Below, piece by piece: positions 36,330-46,599 of a DNA stretch of 64,000 bases; positions within the stretch are counted from its first letter, which is position 1; each line of letters begins with the position of its first letter. This DNA comes from Rubrivivax sp. SCN 71-131 (GTDB lineage: Bacteria; Pseudomonadota; Gammaproteobacteria; Burkholderiales; Burkholderiaceae_C). The stretch spans positions 124,001 to 188,000 of the forward strand of contig MEFD01000019.1 of assembly GCA_001724995.1 (NCBI GenBank). Direction: 5' to 3'. The notes beneath the pieces are model-generated. The model did not search any database. It was not told the DNA's origin and saw only the letters and a list, made by a program, of their open reading frames with translations. The position numbers and the translations under genes were made by a program.

Positions 36330-39300
36330 ATGCTCGTTTCACTGCCCCGAGGGAGAGGGGTTGGCAAGCTGGAAGCGGTCGATGGCAACACTTGTTCCGT
36401 CGCCGTTTTCAGGTCGATTGTTCGATCGGAGATCGTGCAGCTTCCAGTCGCCGGACTGCGACGCGCCTACTTGAGCCCCCAAACCCGCGTCTACGTTCGC
36501 GACGAAGAGCGCTTTCGGGTTGGCCGGGTGACCGACTTCCTGACGAACGATAACGGCCTAGTCGACTACGAGGTGCGGTTCCCTAACGGGAAGCGAGCGG
36601 ACTTCAGCGAACTGTTCCTGTTCATACGCCCGTGGAGCGCGCCCGATGATCCGGCCGAAGTTCTGGCCAGCGGCGGCGCGGAGAGCCAGTTTCTCCACGA
36701 TCGCCGTCAGGCGGCCGTTCTTCCGCTCGTGAACCTTCGCGGTGCCGCACAAGGAATGACGGCGCTCATTTCGGCGGGCATCGAACTGGCCGCCCACCAG
36801 GTGGCTGCAGTCCGTCGTGTTCTCACGGATCCAGTACAGCGCTACCTCTTGGCGGACGAAGTCGGCCTTGGGAAGACCATCGAGGCCGGCCTGATCGTTA
36901 GACAGCATCTGATCGACAACCCTGAGACGAGAGTGACTGTGGCGGCGCCGGCTCACTTATGCGCGCAATGGCGCCATGAGCTTTCGACCAAGCTCCGGTT
37001 GGATCAGTTCGCCAACCCTGTTGAAGTCATCGCCCACGCCGACCTAGATCGCGCTCGGCGCGCACCTGACATCCTCGTTGTTGATGAGGCGCATCACCTT
37101 GTGGGGATCGAGACAGGCGACCTCGCGCCCGCTGCTGCGAGACTTCGCGTCCTTGCCAACGAAGCGCCTGTCCTGCTTCTCCTCTCCGCGACGCCCGCAC
37201 TCGGCAACGAGGCGCGATTTCTTGCGCTCTTGAACTTGCTTGACCCCACCTCTCATCCGCTCGACGACGTCGAAGGCTTCCGGCGCAAGCTTGAGGGACG
37301 GCGAGAGATTGGACGCTTGTTGCTCGGTCTGGATCCTGAGGCACCGAGACTGGTACTTCGGCAGCGCAGCGCCGAGATGGAGCGGTTGTTTCCGGACGAT
37401 TCGACGATCAGAGAACTCGCTCCCAAACTCGTCGCTGCAACCAGAGAGGCGCCTGCCGAGGTGCCGGCGCTTTGCGCTGCGCTCAAGAGCCACATCGCTG
37501 ACAGCTATCGTATCCACCAACGGTTGATCCGATCGCGTCGCGCAGATGCGGAGGGCTGGGCATTTACTCCTCGCGGGAGTTGGGATGACGCAGAACCCAC
37601 CTTCGCCCACGTTCGAATCGAGGCTGATGACAGCGCCTGGGTGGAGCCTCTGCTTCCAGTGTTGGAGGAGTGGCGCTTCGCCGCCGTTGAAGCCGCCGCT
37701 GGCGATGAACAAGAACTCAACCAGACAGCGCTTCGATACGCAGAGTTGCTGAATGCGACGGCTCAAGGCCGCAATGCGCTCACGGCTTTGATCGTGGGCG
37801 ATGCTTCGCGACCTGCCTTTGCCGACGAACCATCAATCCTTGCCCGCCTCGCGCTACTTGCCGCGGAAGGCGACACGGCCAACGACTACGCCACAGCGTG
37901 CGAGAGCACATGTCGTCTGATTCGCAGTCTTCGCGCCGATGGCAGGTCCCCCAAGATCGTCGCTTTCTCGTCTTCCACGGCCGGCGCAAGTGCGTTTCAC
38001 GCTGCCCTACTGAATACGTTGGGGGATTGCGAGGTTCTTCTTCTGACCGGTAACGGTGCAACAGCGGATGAGGCAACCATCGCCGCGTTCACCTCCCCCT
38101 CCGCGTCGGCCGTATTGATCTGCGATCGAAGCGGAGAGGAGGGGCTCAATCTCACATGCGCAGACGCCATCATCCACCTCGATCTACCAATGGCAGCCGC
38201 GCGGATTGAGCAGCGAATAGGTCGCTTGGATCGGTTCGGGAGGCGGCACGGCGTCGTGCGACACAGGATCTTGCTCCCCGTAGATGAGGACAACAGCCCA
38301 TGGACTGGCTGGGCGGACTTTCTTCGTGAGGGCCTCTCCCTGTTTCATCGCTCAATCAGCGACATACAGTTTTTGCTTGAAGGCTTCGAGCAGCGATTGT
38401 TTCGCGTGCTACTTGAACAAGGACCAGGCGGCGTGGAAGCTCTTTCGGCCGAAGTCCGCGATGCAATCCGCGAGGAACGTCGCTCACAGGACGAACAGTA
38501 CGCTCTCGACCGAATCGCGCTTTCCGAAGAACCCGTCGAGGCGTTCATTGAGACGATAGAAGCGGCAGAGGAAGACGAAGCCGCGCTCCAGGATGGCGTA
38601 GATAAATGGCTGCTGGGCGCGCTGCTCATGAAGAAGCAACCGGTCGCATGGCCGGCGCAGGATCCGTTCAAGCTTCGCACGACGAAGGAAACGCTCATTC
38701 CAAGACTGCCGTGGCTGGAAGCGTTCAATTTGGAACAGACCGGCGCTTTGACTTGGCGCCGGCGCATCGCGACTGCCCACCCAGAGACCATACTCCTCAG
38801 ACCGGGAACACCGCTCTTGGACGCGGCCGAGCGGTACACACGCTGGGATGATCGCGGAACCGCGTTCATAACATGGAGAACCGCGGCGGAGTGGGCACAT
38901 GACCTATGGATAGGCTTCCGGCTCTGCTTCGTCGTCGAACCTGACATTCCTATCTCCGACATGTTCGCCCCGAGCCGAGTTGAACTTGCGGCCCTGCGGC
39001 GCGCCCAACGCTATCTGCCCCCTCGCACGATGAGCGTTCACGTGGGCATCGATGGCATCGTAGTCCAGGATCCCACATTGCTTGCCATCTTGACGAGACC
39101 CTATCGTCGTTCCGATGAGGGAATCGGGAGCATCGTCGACCTGAACTTGGCGAGCAGGCCGCACATCCTGGCTGGCGTTATCGATCCGGCCTCCTTTGGC
39201 GGCCTCTGCAGATCGATTCGCGATCGATGCCGGAGCGCCCTTCTCGCTGAGAGGTCAATTGGTGACGCGGTCGTCGCCGCCGAGCGCCTCGCCATGGCTG

Positions 39301-39482
39301 AGGTAGAACGCCGCCGCATTCGGCTGCGTCAAAGGTACTTCGCAGGCGACTTCGCGGCCCAGGCCGACATTCAGGCCATCGAATCCATCCTTCCGGCCAT
39401 AGCGTGCCCTGCCGTCCGATTGGATGCGATGGGCTGTTTCATTGTCTCGGCCGAGCCGCCATCGATCGAAGCACATGCGTGA
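36330..39482 (+). CDS. dpdE: DpdE, SNF2-like helicase of the Dpd system
   Basis: A 1050-residue SWI2/SNF2-type ATPase. Motif I ADEVGLGKT is near residue 175, the DEAH box (VVDEAHH) near 250, and the C-terminal helicase half ends with IEQRIGRLDRFGR near 625-637. The C-terminal 400 residues are an unassigned extension. In Dpd islands DpdE is one of several DNA-translocating proteins thought to sense or restrict DNA lacking 7-deazaguanine. It is the first gene of the plus-strand operon, and its stop overlaps the start of dpdF. Confidence 0.88.
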   Translation: MLVSLPRGRGVGKLEAVDGNTCSVAVFRSIVRSEIVQLPVAGLRRAYLSPQTRVYVRDEERFRVGRVTDFLTNDNGLVDYEVRFPNGKRADFSELFLFIRPWSAPDDPAEVLASGGAESQFLHDRRQAAVLPLVNLRGAAQGMTALISAGIELAAHQVAAVRRVLTDPVQRYLLADEVGLGKTIEAGLIVRQHLIDNPETRVTVAAPAHLCAQWRHELSTKLRLDQFANPVEVIAHADLDRARRAPDILVVDEAHHLVGIETGDLAPAAARLRVLANEAPVLLLLSATPALGNEARFLALLNLLDPTSHPLDDVEGFRRKLEGRREIGRLLLGLDPEAPRLVLRQRSAEMERLFPDDSTIRELAPKLVAATREAPAEVPALCAALKSHIADSYRIHQRLIRSRRADAEGWAFTPRGSWDDAEPTFAHVRIEADDSAWVEPLLPVLEEWRFAAVEAAAGDEQELNQTALRYAELLNATAQGRNALTALIVGDASRPAFADEPSILARLALLAAEGDTANDYATACESTCRLIRSLRADGRSPKIVAFSSSTAGASAFHAALLNTLGDCEVLLLTGNGATADEATIAAFTSPSASAVLICDRSGEEGLNLTCADAIIHLDLPMAAARIEQRIGRLDRFGRRHGVVRHRILLPVDEDNSPWTGWADFLREGLSLFHRSISDIQFLLEGFEQRLFRVLLEQGPGGVEALSAEVRDAIREERRSQDEQYALDRIALSEEPVEAFIETIEAAEEDEAALQDGVDKWLLGALLMKKQPVAWPAQDPFKLRTTKETLIPRLPWLEAFNLEQTGALTWRRRIATAHPETILLRPGTPLLDAAERYTRWDDRGTAFITWRTAAEWAHDLWIGFRLCFVVEPDIPISDMFAPSRVELAALRRAQRYLPPRTMSVHVGIDGIVVQDPTLLAILTRPYRRSDEGIGSIVDLNLASRPHILAGVIDPASFGGLCRSIRDRCRSALLAERSIGDAVVAAERLAMAEVERRRIRLRQRYFAGDFAAQADIQAIESILPAIACPAVRLDAMGCFIVSAEPPSIEAHA

Positions 39483-41967
39483 GTTATCCGGCGCGGAAGC
39501 GTTCGATGCGCTTCGAGGGTTGCTCGCGGGGCTTCCGCAGGACGCTTGGCGAGCCCCGACGGAGCCTTCGATAGAGAGACTGCGAATGGCTCTCGCCGAC
39601 GAGACATCAAAGGCCAGCAAACTCGATCTGGCCGTGTTGTTGCGCCAAGCGTTGAGACGCGAGGACGCTCGTCGCAGTTATGAGGTGAGCCCGCGTGTGG
39701 ATGTCAAGCACCCCCGTTTGTCTGGCTTCAAGAACTGGAAACAGGTCGGAATCGTTGTAGACCCAATCCCAGGAGGCTGGCGGGCAACAGCACAGGTCTG
39801 GCAGCCGGAGTGGCTCGAGACGACAGGAACGCTGGGCGTCGATGACATCGCCGCAGGCGAGGAGGTACGACGTTCATTCAACGGGCAAGACTGCGACGGC
39901 GATCCATTCTTGGTCGCTATCGGACGTGTCAGCTACCGCAGTGTCGGACAACGTACTGCTGTGCGAGCCGCGCTTTCCACGCCGCCTGGAGCTACCTTGG
40001 TCGTCGCGTTGCCCACGGGCGAGGGCAAGAGCATGATCTTTCAGCTCGTTCATGCCGTTGGCTTTGTGGGCGATGCTCCGTCAAGCGGTCGCGGAGTCAC
40101 GCTGGTTATTGTCCCTACTGTTGCTCTTGGCGTGAACCACGAGGAAGAGGCCGTGAGCATTTGTGGACTCGCTCGACCACTTGCCTACCAGGGGGGCGCG
40201 GCTGCCACAAACGCCGTGATCTCCGAACGCGTAGCGGGCGGCGTTCAAGGATTGTGTTTCGCATCTCCCGAAGCAGCATGCGGTCCGTTGCGCGGCGCTC
40301 TTCGACAGGCGGCTGAAGCAGGACGACTCCGTGCTCTGGTTGTCGACGAGGCACATCTCGTTGACCAGTGGGGCACGGGTTTCCGCTCAGAGTTCCAGGA
40401 ACTCAGTGGGCTGCGACAGGAACTCCTCGCTGCGGCCCCGGCAGGCACTGAACCCCGCACGTTGCTCATGTCCGCGACGCTAACGAATCAGTCGTTGGAG
40501 ACTTTGCGCTCGCTGTTCGGTGTGGGCGGTGCGTTCGAGAGCCTCGCTGCAGTGAGATTGCGCCCGGAACCGGACTACTGGATAGCCACGGCGGATGAGT
40601 CCACTCGCGACGCCAGAGTGATGGAGGCTCTCCATCATGTGCCGCGACCGTTAGTCCTCTATGTGACGGAAGTCAAGCAAGCCGAGATGTGGCGGCGTTC
40701 GCTCCAGTCCGCGGGCTTTGGTCGGCTAGGCATGGTGCACGGGAAGACAAGCCGCGAAGATCGGGAGAGCGTTGTATCCAAGTGGCGCGATGGCCTGATC
40801 GATATCGTAGTCGGCACCTCGGCATTTGGATTGGGCATTGACTACCCGCATGCGCGAAGCGTGGTTCACGCATGCGTACCCGAAACACTGGACCGGTTCT
40901 ATCAAGAGGTGGGTCGCGGTGGCCGAGATGGCAAGGCGGCTTTGTCGCTCATCGCGCCCAAGCCCTCAGACTTTCGGATGGCAGAGCGCATCAGTCTGCA
41001 AAAGGTCATCACGGTCGACCGGGGACTGGAACGCTGGGCGGCACTATTCGCAGGCAAACGCCCAACTACAGGCAATTGCATCGCTGTGAGGGTCGATGGA
41101 AGTCCTGGAACTACGGTCGATGACATCGACATGACAGGGGACTGGAACGCGGACTGGAACTTGCGCACGCTTGCTCTAATGGCGCGGGCCGGCTTGGTGC
41201 GACTCCTTGGCGCACCTCGGTCTCTGCTGTCCGTGCCAGGCGATTGGCTTGAGATCGAACTTCTCGATGACGAGCACCTTGATCGCAATATCTGGGACCA
41301 ACGGGTTGAGCCGGTCCGGGCACAGGGGCAGGCTTCAGGGTTCCTTAACCTTGATCTCATGCGTCGCTACCTCTCAAATCGGGCCTGCCCTGCAGATCTT
41401 CTCGAAGAGCTTTACGGACGCGAGCGAGTTGCCCGAACCTGCGCGAGTTGCTCGCGCTGCCGCGAACGTCACGACGCACGAGGGCCCACGGTTGCGACCG
41501 GGGAACCGCGCGCTCCTTGGCAATTGCCCACGCCGCCGCTTCTAGCCCGACTCTTTGATGCCGACAGTCGCTTACTCGTAACCTACGGCGACGTTTCCAC
41601 GAGAGCCGAGTCGCGGCGCTTAGGAGAGACTCTCGAGCGGCTCAGCCGAATGGGTCTGGCCAAGCTCATCCTCCTGGGCGAAGTGCCGTTCGATCGAGAA
41701 CGGGTGTTGCGCTTTGCGCGATCCAGTCCCTTCTTCGTGAGCACCCTTCAAGCGCTCATCAGTTCGCGGCTACCGAACGGCCCCGAAATGGTGTTCGTCG
41801 GCCATGGTCAGCGGCTCGGCGAAGCCACTTACTCTGCCAGCGAAGGCCGAGCACGTATGTTCGTCGTTCCAGAAGGGCAGCGGGCACCTACGGGGCATCT
41901 GCTACGTGATGTTTTTGGTGGTCGCGCACTCACACTCGACGAATTGCATGCGAGGGTCTCCGAATGA
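39475..41967 (+). CDS. dpdF: DpdF, RecQ-like helicase of the Dpd system
   Basis: An 830-residue superfamily 2 helicase. Walker A PTGEGKS is near residue 180, DEAH in VVDEAHLVDQWG near 290, and the RecQ-like GTSAFGLGIDYP and VGRGGRDG segments near 445-485. A cysteine cluster CASCSRC near 652-660 resembles the RecQ zinc site. The ATG at 39475 overlaps the dpdE stop by eight bases and starts in MRELSGAEAF. It probably unwinds DNA in the restriction arm of the system. Confidence 0.88.
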   Translation: MRELSGAEAFDALRGLLAGLPQDAWRAPTEPSIERLRMALADETSKASKLDLAVLLRQALRREDARRSYEVSPRVDVKHPRLSGFKNWKQVGIVVDPIPGGWRATAQVWQPEWLETTGTLGVDDIAAGEEVRRSFNGQDCDGDPFLVAIGRVSYRSVGQRTAVRAALSTPPGATLVVALPTGEGKSMIFQLVHAVGFVGDAPSSGRGVTLVIVPTVALGVNHEEEAVSICGLARPLAYQGGAAATNAVISERVAGGVQGLCFASPEAACGPLRGALRQAAEAGRLRALVVDEAHLVDQWGTGFRSEFQELSGLRQELLAAAPAGTEPRTLLMSATLTNQSLETLRSLFGVGGAFESLAAVRLRPEPDYWIATADESTRDARVMEALHHVPRPLVLYVTEVKQAEMWRRSLQSAGFGRLGMVHGKTSREDRESVVSKWRDGLIDIVVGTSAFGLGIDYPHARSVVHACVPETLDRFYQEVGRGGRDGKAALSLIAPKPSDFRMAERISLQKVITVDRGLERWAALFAGKRPTTGNCIAVRVDGSPGTTVDDIDMTGDWNADWNLRTLALMARAGLVRLLGAPRSLLSVPGDWLEIELLDDEHLDRNIWDQRVEPVRAQGQASGFLNLDLMRRYLSNRACPADLLEELYGRERVARTCASCSRCRERHDARGPTVATGEPRAPWQLPTPPLLARLFDADSRLLVTYGDVSTRAESRRLGETLERLSRMGLAKLILLGEVPFDRERVLRFARSSPFFVSTLQALISSRLPNGPEMVFVGHGQRLGEATYSASEGRARMFVVPEGQRAPTGHLLRDVFGGRALTLDELHARVSE

Positions 41968-42857
41968 GCATAGTTACCAACTTCCAGGCGGTACCAAGCC
42001 GCTTGCTCAGCGTCTATGCGGCCGTCGCTGAGACCGAGAACGGCGTGCTTCGAGAGAATCTTGAGTCCTGGGCAACGCCACCTTCCTTGTCGACACGCGG
42101 GGGCGGCGATGAGGACGGCGGATCCACCGCTTTGTTCACCAACTCGCTCAGCGAAGCACGACGCCTGGGTCTAGTTGAAGAAGACGGTGACCGGCTGATT
42201 GTTCCGGAATCCGCCCGCGGCAAGGGTCGGAATGCCGATCTCCAGGCTCACTTCCTTTCCTATCTTCGCGAGACGCTGTTTGATCCGGAACGCGCGGCGA
42301 GCGCCGGACAGGCTGGGGTCCTCATTGCTCTCGCCTGGTTCTTGACAAAGAGCCCTCTGCAGCCGGTAGGCTTCTCCGATGCGCCACAAAACCAATTACG
42401 GACCGATCTCGGCCAGTTTGCTGAAAGGGCGGAACTTGGAAGCACAAGTAGCTTCCAGAACTTGCTGTATTGGGCGCGATTCCTTGGCTTCGCTACGGTG
42501 GTAGGGGATGCCGGAAGTAGACGCGCGTTCCCAGATCCGAGTCGCGCCATCTCCGCTGTACTAGATAGAGTCTTGCCAGACAACAGTTGGGTGGATATAG
42601 ATGTGTTCCTAAACCGCTTGGCCGCGATGTACCCAGTACTCGAGGGCGGTACCGTTCGTGAAGAAGTGGAAGCGAGTAGTACTGTGCCACCGGCAAATGA
42701 CGGCCGCCTCTCGGTCGCTTCAAGTCTCGCGCTTCAGCGCTTGGCCGATCGAGGTTCGATCTCTCTCGACGTGGTTGCGGACGCAAAGGCCCGAATCCTT
42801 GACTTCGGCGGCAGTACCAAGCGAGTGAGCCGCGCCCGACGAGGGACAGTCGCATGA
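41964..42857 (+). CDS. dpdG: DpdG, Dpd-system protein of unknown activity
   Basis: A 297-residue, mostly helical protein with no catalytic motif that I recognise. It is assigned as DpdG by its size and its position between dpdF and dpdH. ATG 41964 overlaps the dpdF stop (ATGA), and its own stop overlaps dpdH in the same way, indicating translational coupling. The N-terminal 100 residues look like a winged-helix or protein-interaction region (inference). Confidence 0.75.
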   Translation: MSIVTNFQAVPSRLLSVYAAVAETENGVLRENLESWATPPSLSTRGGGDEDGGSTALFTNSLSEARRLGLVEEDGDRLIVPESARGKGRNADLQAHFLSYLRETLFDPERAASAGQAGVLIALAWFLTKSPLQPVGFSDAPQNQLRTDLGQFAERAELGSTSSFQNLLYWARFLGFATVVGDAGSRRAFPDPSRAISAVLDRVLPDNSWVDIDVFLNRLAAMYPVLEGGTVREEVEASSTVPPANDGRLSVASSLALQRLADRGSISLDVVADAKARILDFGGSTKRVSRARRGTVA

Positions 42858-45800
42858 TGCGCAACCATCTTTGTTGGAAGCCAAGCACAGTTCGTCAGGT
42901 AATCAATCCCTTTGCGGAGCACATTCCCGACAGTTTGTTCCACGCGGTGCACAGTGACTGGGCTCTGCAAGTCACACCTCCAGTTGGCGAACGCTACCAA
43001 GATGTAGGCGCTGCAGCCTGGACGCAGATGGAACCCGCAGAGTTCCTCGCCGACTTCCTTCGTGAAGATCGCCCACACGCGCTCGCTGCCATCTTGGGCG
43101 AAACAGGGTCTGGCAAGTCGCATCTGGTCCACTGGATGCGTCTCCATCTACGCGAAGACGCGAGACGCATGGTCTTGGTCGTCCGCAAATCCGGAACTAG
43201 TCTCCGCGCGATAGTCCGCGAGATTATCGGAAAGCTTCCCATAGACCAGCAACGCAGCTTTCTCGACACGTTTAACGCTGCGGGCGACGGCACCATGACT
43301 CTAGAGGGTCGCCGCCGCGAACTGCTGCACCATCTTGGGCAGGCCATTCGCGAGGACACGCCGGCTTCGAGCACTGACGAACTTGGGGAGGCGCTCATTG
43401 AAGCGCTACCCAATCTCTTTCAAGATCCGTACATGCAGCAGGAGCACTTCCTCCGTGATGGAAGAGTGGCTGCCGAGATCGTCGATCACATCTTCGAGCA
43501 GTCTCAGGCCAACGACCGACCTGACCGCCGTCGAGTCTTCACGACGGATGACTTGCTCCTCGGCGGGCGAGACTATCTGAATGCGACCAAACTTGCGCAA
43601 CACGCGATTCAGTTGATCGAGGCCGATCCAGAGAATCGTCCGGCAGCCGTGGAAGTCATTAACCGCAATCTCGACAAGGCGGTCGCGCGCACGCTCAGTT
43701 TTTCTGGCGATCGGGTCGAAGAACTGATGGCGCGACTGAGGACCTACTTAAAGTCGCAAGGACGCGAGTTGATTCTTCTGGTAGAGGAGTTTGCACGCCT
43801 GCAAGGCATCGACCGTGCCCTTCTGCAGGCCATCACGACACAAGGCGACTCAGGCCAGGGCGAAACGGGCCAATGTCGGATGCGCACGGCGATTGCCGTC
43901 ACCCCAGGCTTTTTCGAGAGCGTCGCGGACACCGCTTACCGGCGAACCACGCACATAGTGGATATGAACCGCAGTGCTGGACACGCCGGCGGCAACACCC
44001 CCACCGCAGCTTCCGTCGCTTCGTTCTCCGCGAGGTATCTAAATGCCGTCCGCCTCGGGCGGGAAGCTATTGAGCGATGGAGCGAAGCCGCTGATCCGGG
44101 AGAAGGCGCTCCTTCGCGATGCTCGCAATGCACCTTCGTGACGGAGTGCCACGCGACATTCGGCCAAGTCGACGGCTACGGCCTCTATCCGTTTACGGAG
44201 CGAGCACTCTGGATTGGTGCGGAACGGGTCGATCGCTCGGGATCGAAGCGGATGAATCCGCGCACTGTTCAAAACGACCTGTTGGTGGAGGTACTCGACA
44301 CATTCGGGCCTACTCTTGCAGCGGGGGAATATCCGCCACCCCGCCTCCTTGAGAAACTCGGCGGGGTAAAGCAATTGCCACTCGGCGCTGAGACGGAGTT
44401 GAAGCGTCAGAACGCCCATCTCGCTGGACGTTGGATGGCGCTTCTTGAACTCTATGACGGGACGGGCAGAGTACAGAACTTCGCCAAGCCACTCCTAGAT
44501 GCTTTTTCAATCCCGCCGATACCCGACGCTGGAGATGCCGCTGCAACGCCTACTGCGGCCCCGTCCGGCGCGATCGGCGCTCCAGTCGGTGCCATTGCCC
44601 CGGTGACTACAGCAGCGCCGGACGATCTGGCCATCCAAGCTTGGATTCGGGGAGGCGGTCTCGACGCTACGGTCGCTCAGAAGCTACGCGAGTTGATTTA
44701 CACAGCCGTTGTCGATGCTGTCGATTGGGACACGCTCGGCCTTTCGCGCACATTCTTCGCAGGGACAGGTAAAGCCTTCCAGCAGCGTACGGGCATCACC
44801 TTCGTAAGGCAGACCACTCAGGCCGCCACCTACGCACAGGTCCGTTTGGAGGTCGATGCAAGTCCGCAGACAGGACAGGCGCTACAAGGTCTGCTTCGTG
44901 CTTCGAAAGATGGCTTCCGTTGGCAATTTGAGGGGGGCGATCGGGCGCTGGCAGCCTTCTTGGATTGTGTTGAACGTTGGACAGAACAAGTTGTCGAGCA
45001 GATTCAGAAGTTGAGTGCGCCTAGTGAAGCCTGGAGCCAAGTAGGCGCTGCACTGCATCTGCTCAGCGTTGGCGCTGCGATTGGGGGCCGCGTCAAGGCG
45101 GACGCTACCATTGGCGACATGATCGACGCGGTGTTCAGTTCCTGGCCCGACGAGCCAGCCGCATCGGCCAGCGAGATGCGGGCGGTCTACACCAAACTGC
45201 TGCGTCGCCGAGAAGAACTGGTCGACGTCGCGCGTTCTCAGGCTTCGAGCCTCAAGGGTGGACGAGTTGGCGCGATGCTCGATCCGCGGCGCGCGCTCGG
45301 ACCGGTACGTCAGTTGCGACGAGCGAAGTGGCGCCTTGGCCTGAAGCCGCCGGAAGGCGACACGAGCATGCTTGCAAAGCTCTACCGCGAGGTCGTCGAG
45401 GCGCTTCCAGCTGCTGCTGCTGCTGAGAGGGCGCAGCGTCTCAAGTGGCTGCAAGAAATGCAGGAGGCCTTTGGAGAGAGCGCCTCTCGCAGCTCGATCG
45501 TTTCGACTCTTGGCGCTGCCCTCAAAGCGGCTCTGGATGCTGGCGTTGGTGCGCAGAACAGCACACGACCACTGCAGGAAGCGCTCGACGTGTTCCAAAG
45601 CGTGCAGTTCGACGCAACTGTTGTAGCGGTCCGAGCTCTAGCTGGTGAAGATGACCCGCTTGCCTCACTACCCGACTATGGTCGCGGTCGAGCCAATGCC
45701 GTGTCGGCCGGCACTGCTATTCGCATCGGCGCCGAGCAGTTTTTGGACGCGGTGGAGCGCAACCTGCAGAGTTTTGGCGATGACCAGACTTCGCGCACAA

Positions 45801-45892
45801 GCGAGGTTGCAAAACGCATAGCGGAACTTGATGAGGCTCTCGGGAACATAGTCGGCGATTTGGCCGCGATGGCAGGTTCCAATGCTTCTTGA
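42854..45892 (+). CDS. dpdH: DpdH, large P-loop ATPase of the Dpd system
   Basis: A 1012-residue protein with Walker A GETGSGKS at about residues 81-88 and a Walker B-like LILLVEEFARL near 305. A C-x2-C-x6-CH cluster (CSQC...ECH) near residues 425-435 could bind zinc. The C-terminal half is long and helical. It resembles other large defence ATPases in layout, and by position it is DpdH. It is required for restriction in the known system, but the mechanism is unknown. ATG 42854 overlaps the dpdG stop. Confidence 0.82.
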   Translation: MMRNHLCWKPSTVRQVINPFAEHIPDSLFHAVHSDWALQVTPPVGERYQDVGAAAWTQMEPAEFLADFLREDRPHALAAILGETGSGKSHLVHWMRLHLREDARRMVLVVRKSGTSLRAIVREIIGKLPIDQQRSFLDTFNAAGDGTMTLEGRRRELLHHLGQAIREDTPASSTDELGEALIEALPNLFQDPYMQQEHFLRDGRVAAEIVDHIFEQSQANDRPDRRRVFTTDDLLLGGRDYLNATKLAQHAIQLIEADPENRPAAVEVINRNLDKAVARTLSFSGDRVEELMARLRTYLKSQGRELILLVEEFARLQGIDRALLQAITTQGDSGQGETGQCRMRTAIAVTPGFFESVADTAYRRTTHIVDMNRSAGHAGGNTPTAASVASFSARYLNAVRLGREAIERWSEAADPGEGAPSRCSQCTFVTECHATFGQVDGYGLYPFTERALWIGAERVDRSGSKRMNPRTVQNDLLVEVLDTFGPTLAAGEYPPPRLLEKLGGVKQLPLGAETELKRQNAHLAGRWMALLELYDGTGRVQNFAKPLLDAFSIPPIPDAGDAAATPTAAPSGAIGAPVGAIAPVTTAAPDDLAIQAWIRGGGLDATVAQKLRELIYTAVVDAVDWDTLGLSRTFFAGTGKAFQQRTGITFVRQTTQAATYAQVRLEVDASPQTGQALQGLLRASKDGFRWQFEGGDRALAAFLDCVERWTEQVVEQIQKLSAPSEAWSQVGAALHLLSVGAAIGGRVKADATIGDMIDAVFSSWPDEPAASASEMRAVYTKLLRRREELVDVARSQASSLKGGRVGAMLDPRRALGPVRQLRRAKWRLGLKPPEGDTSMLAKLYREVVEALPAAAAAERAQRLKWLQEMQEAFGESASRSSIVSTLGAALKAALDAGVGAQNSTRPLQEALDVFQSVQFDATVVAVRALAGEDDPLASLPDYGRGRANAVSAGTAIRIGAEQFLDAVERNLQSFGDDQTSRTSEVAKRIAELDEALGNIVGDLAAMAGSNAS

Positions 45893-46595
45893 ACGCGCAG
45901 CTGGGCTCGCCGAGAGAATCGAGCGCTATCAAAAGCTGAAGGTCGCCGCAAAGGAGGCTGACCTTGTCAGCACCCGCGCTGTACAAATCGGAGAGGCTGC
46001 GGCGCTCTTGACGCAGGCCCGGGCCACCCTGCGTAGGTTTTCCAAGGCGGGTATCAACGTTGAGTACGCCCCGGCAGGTGTGCAGGAGCTGACCGAGAAG
46101 GCGCAAACGCTCCGCGCCATTGCCGCAGAGGATCCTGCCGGCTTGGCGAGTCCGCCGTTCAATGTCGCCCACGAGTTCACGAACAGACTAAGGGGCCTGG
46201 CCGTAGCGGCCAATCAATCGATTGAGGCGGGCTGGAACAGGTTCGTTGCTGAGAACACCCCGAGCGGCTCCGATGACGTCCTAGAGGCTCTTGGGAAATT
46301 GCCGCAGATGCGGGACGGCGTCAGTCGTATTCGCCAGTGTCGCCAGAAGGTCACTGCCCTTGCCGCCACAGTTCCAGCTGATCCTGCGAGCGCCATCGAA
46401 CAACTGCGAGTGCTCTCGGCAGAGCACGGTTCCGCCTGGGCCGAGTTGACAGCCGATTCTGTTCCGCCGAGCGTGCTCCAGTTCTTGCGAGCGTGCGCAG
46501 CAGAAGGTGCCCCGGTCACGACCCTCACCGATGAGGTCCGGGTTTGGCTTGAGTCGAGGGGATTGCTCGACTCGTTTCGTGTCCGGATCGGCTAA
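45882..46595 (+). CDS. dpdI: DpdI, coiled-coil protein of the Dpd system
   Basis: A 237-residue soluble protein rich in Ala, Glu and Leu with predicted coiled coils (about residues 1-60 and 95-170). No enzymatic motif is visible. It overlaps the end of dpdH by 11 bases and precedes dpdJ, which identifies it as DpdI. It probably acts as a partner or scaffold for DpdH and DpdJ (inference). Confidence 0.72.
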   Translation: MLLERAAGLAERIERYQKLKVAAKEADLVSTRAVQIGEAAALLTQARATLRRFSKAGINVEYAPAGVQELTEKAQTLRAIAAEDPAGLASPPFNVAHEFTNRLRGLAVAANQSIEAGWNRFVAENTPSGSDDVLEALGKLPQMRDGVSRIRQCRQKVTALAATVPADPASAIEQLRVLSAEHGSAWAELTADSVPPSVLQFLRACAAEGAPVTTLTDEVRVWLESRGLLDSFRVRIG

Positions 46596-46599
46596 CAAC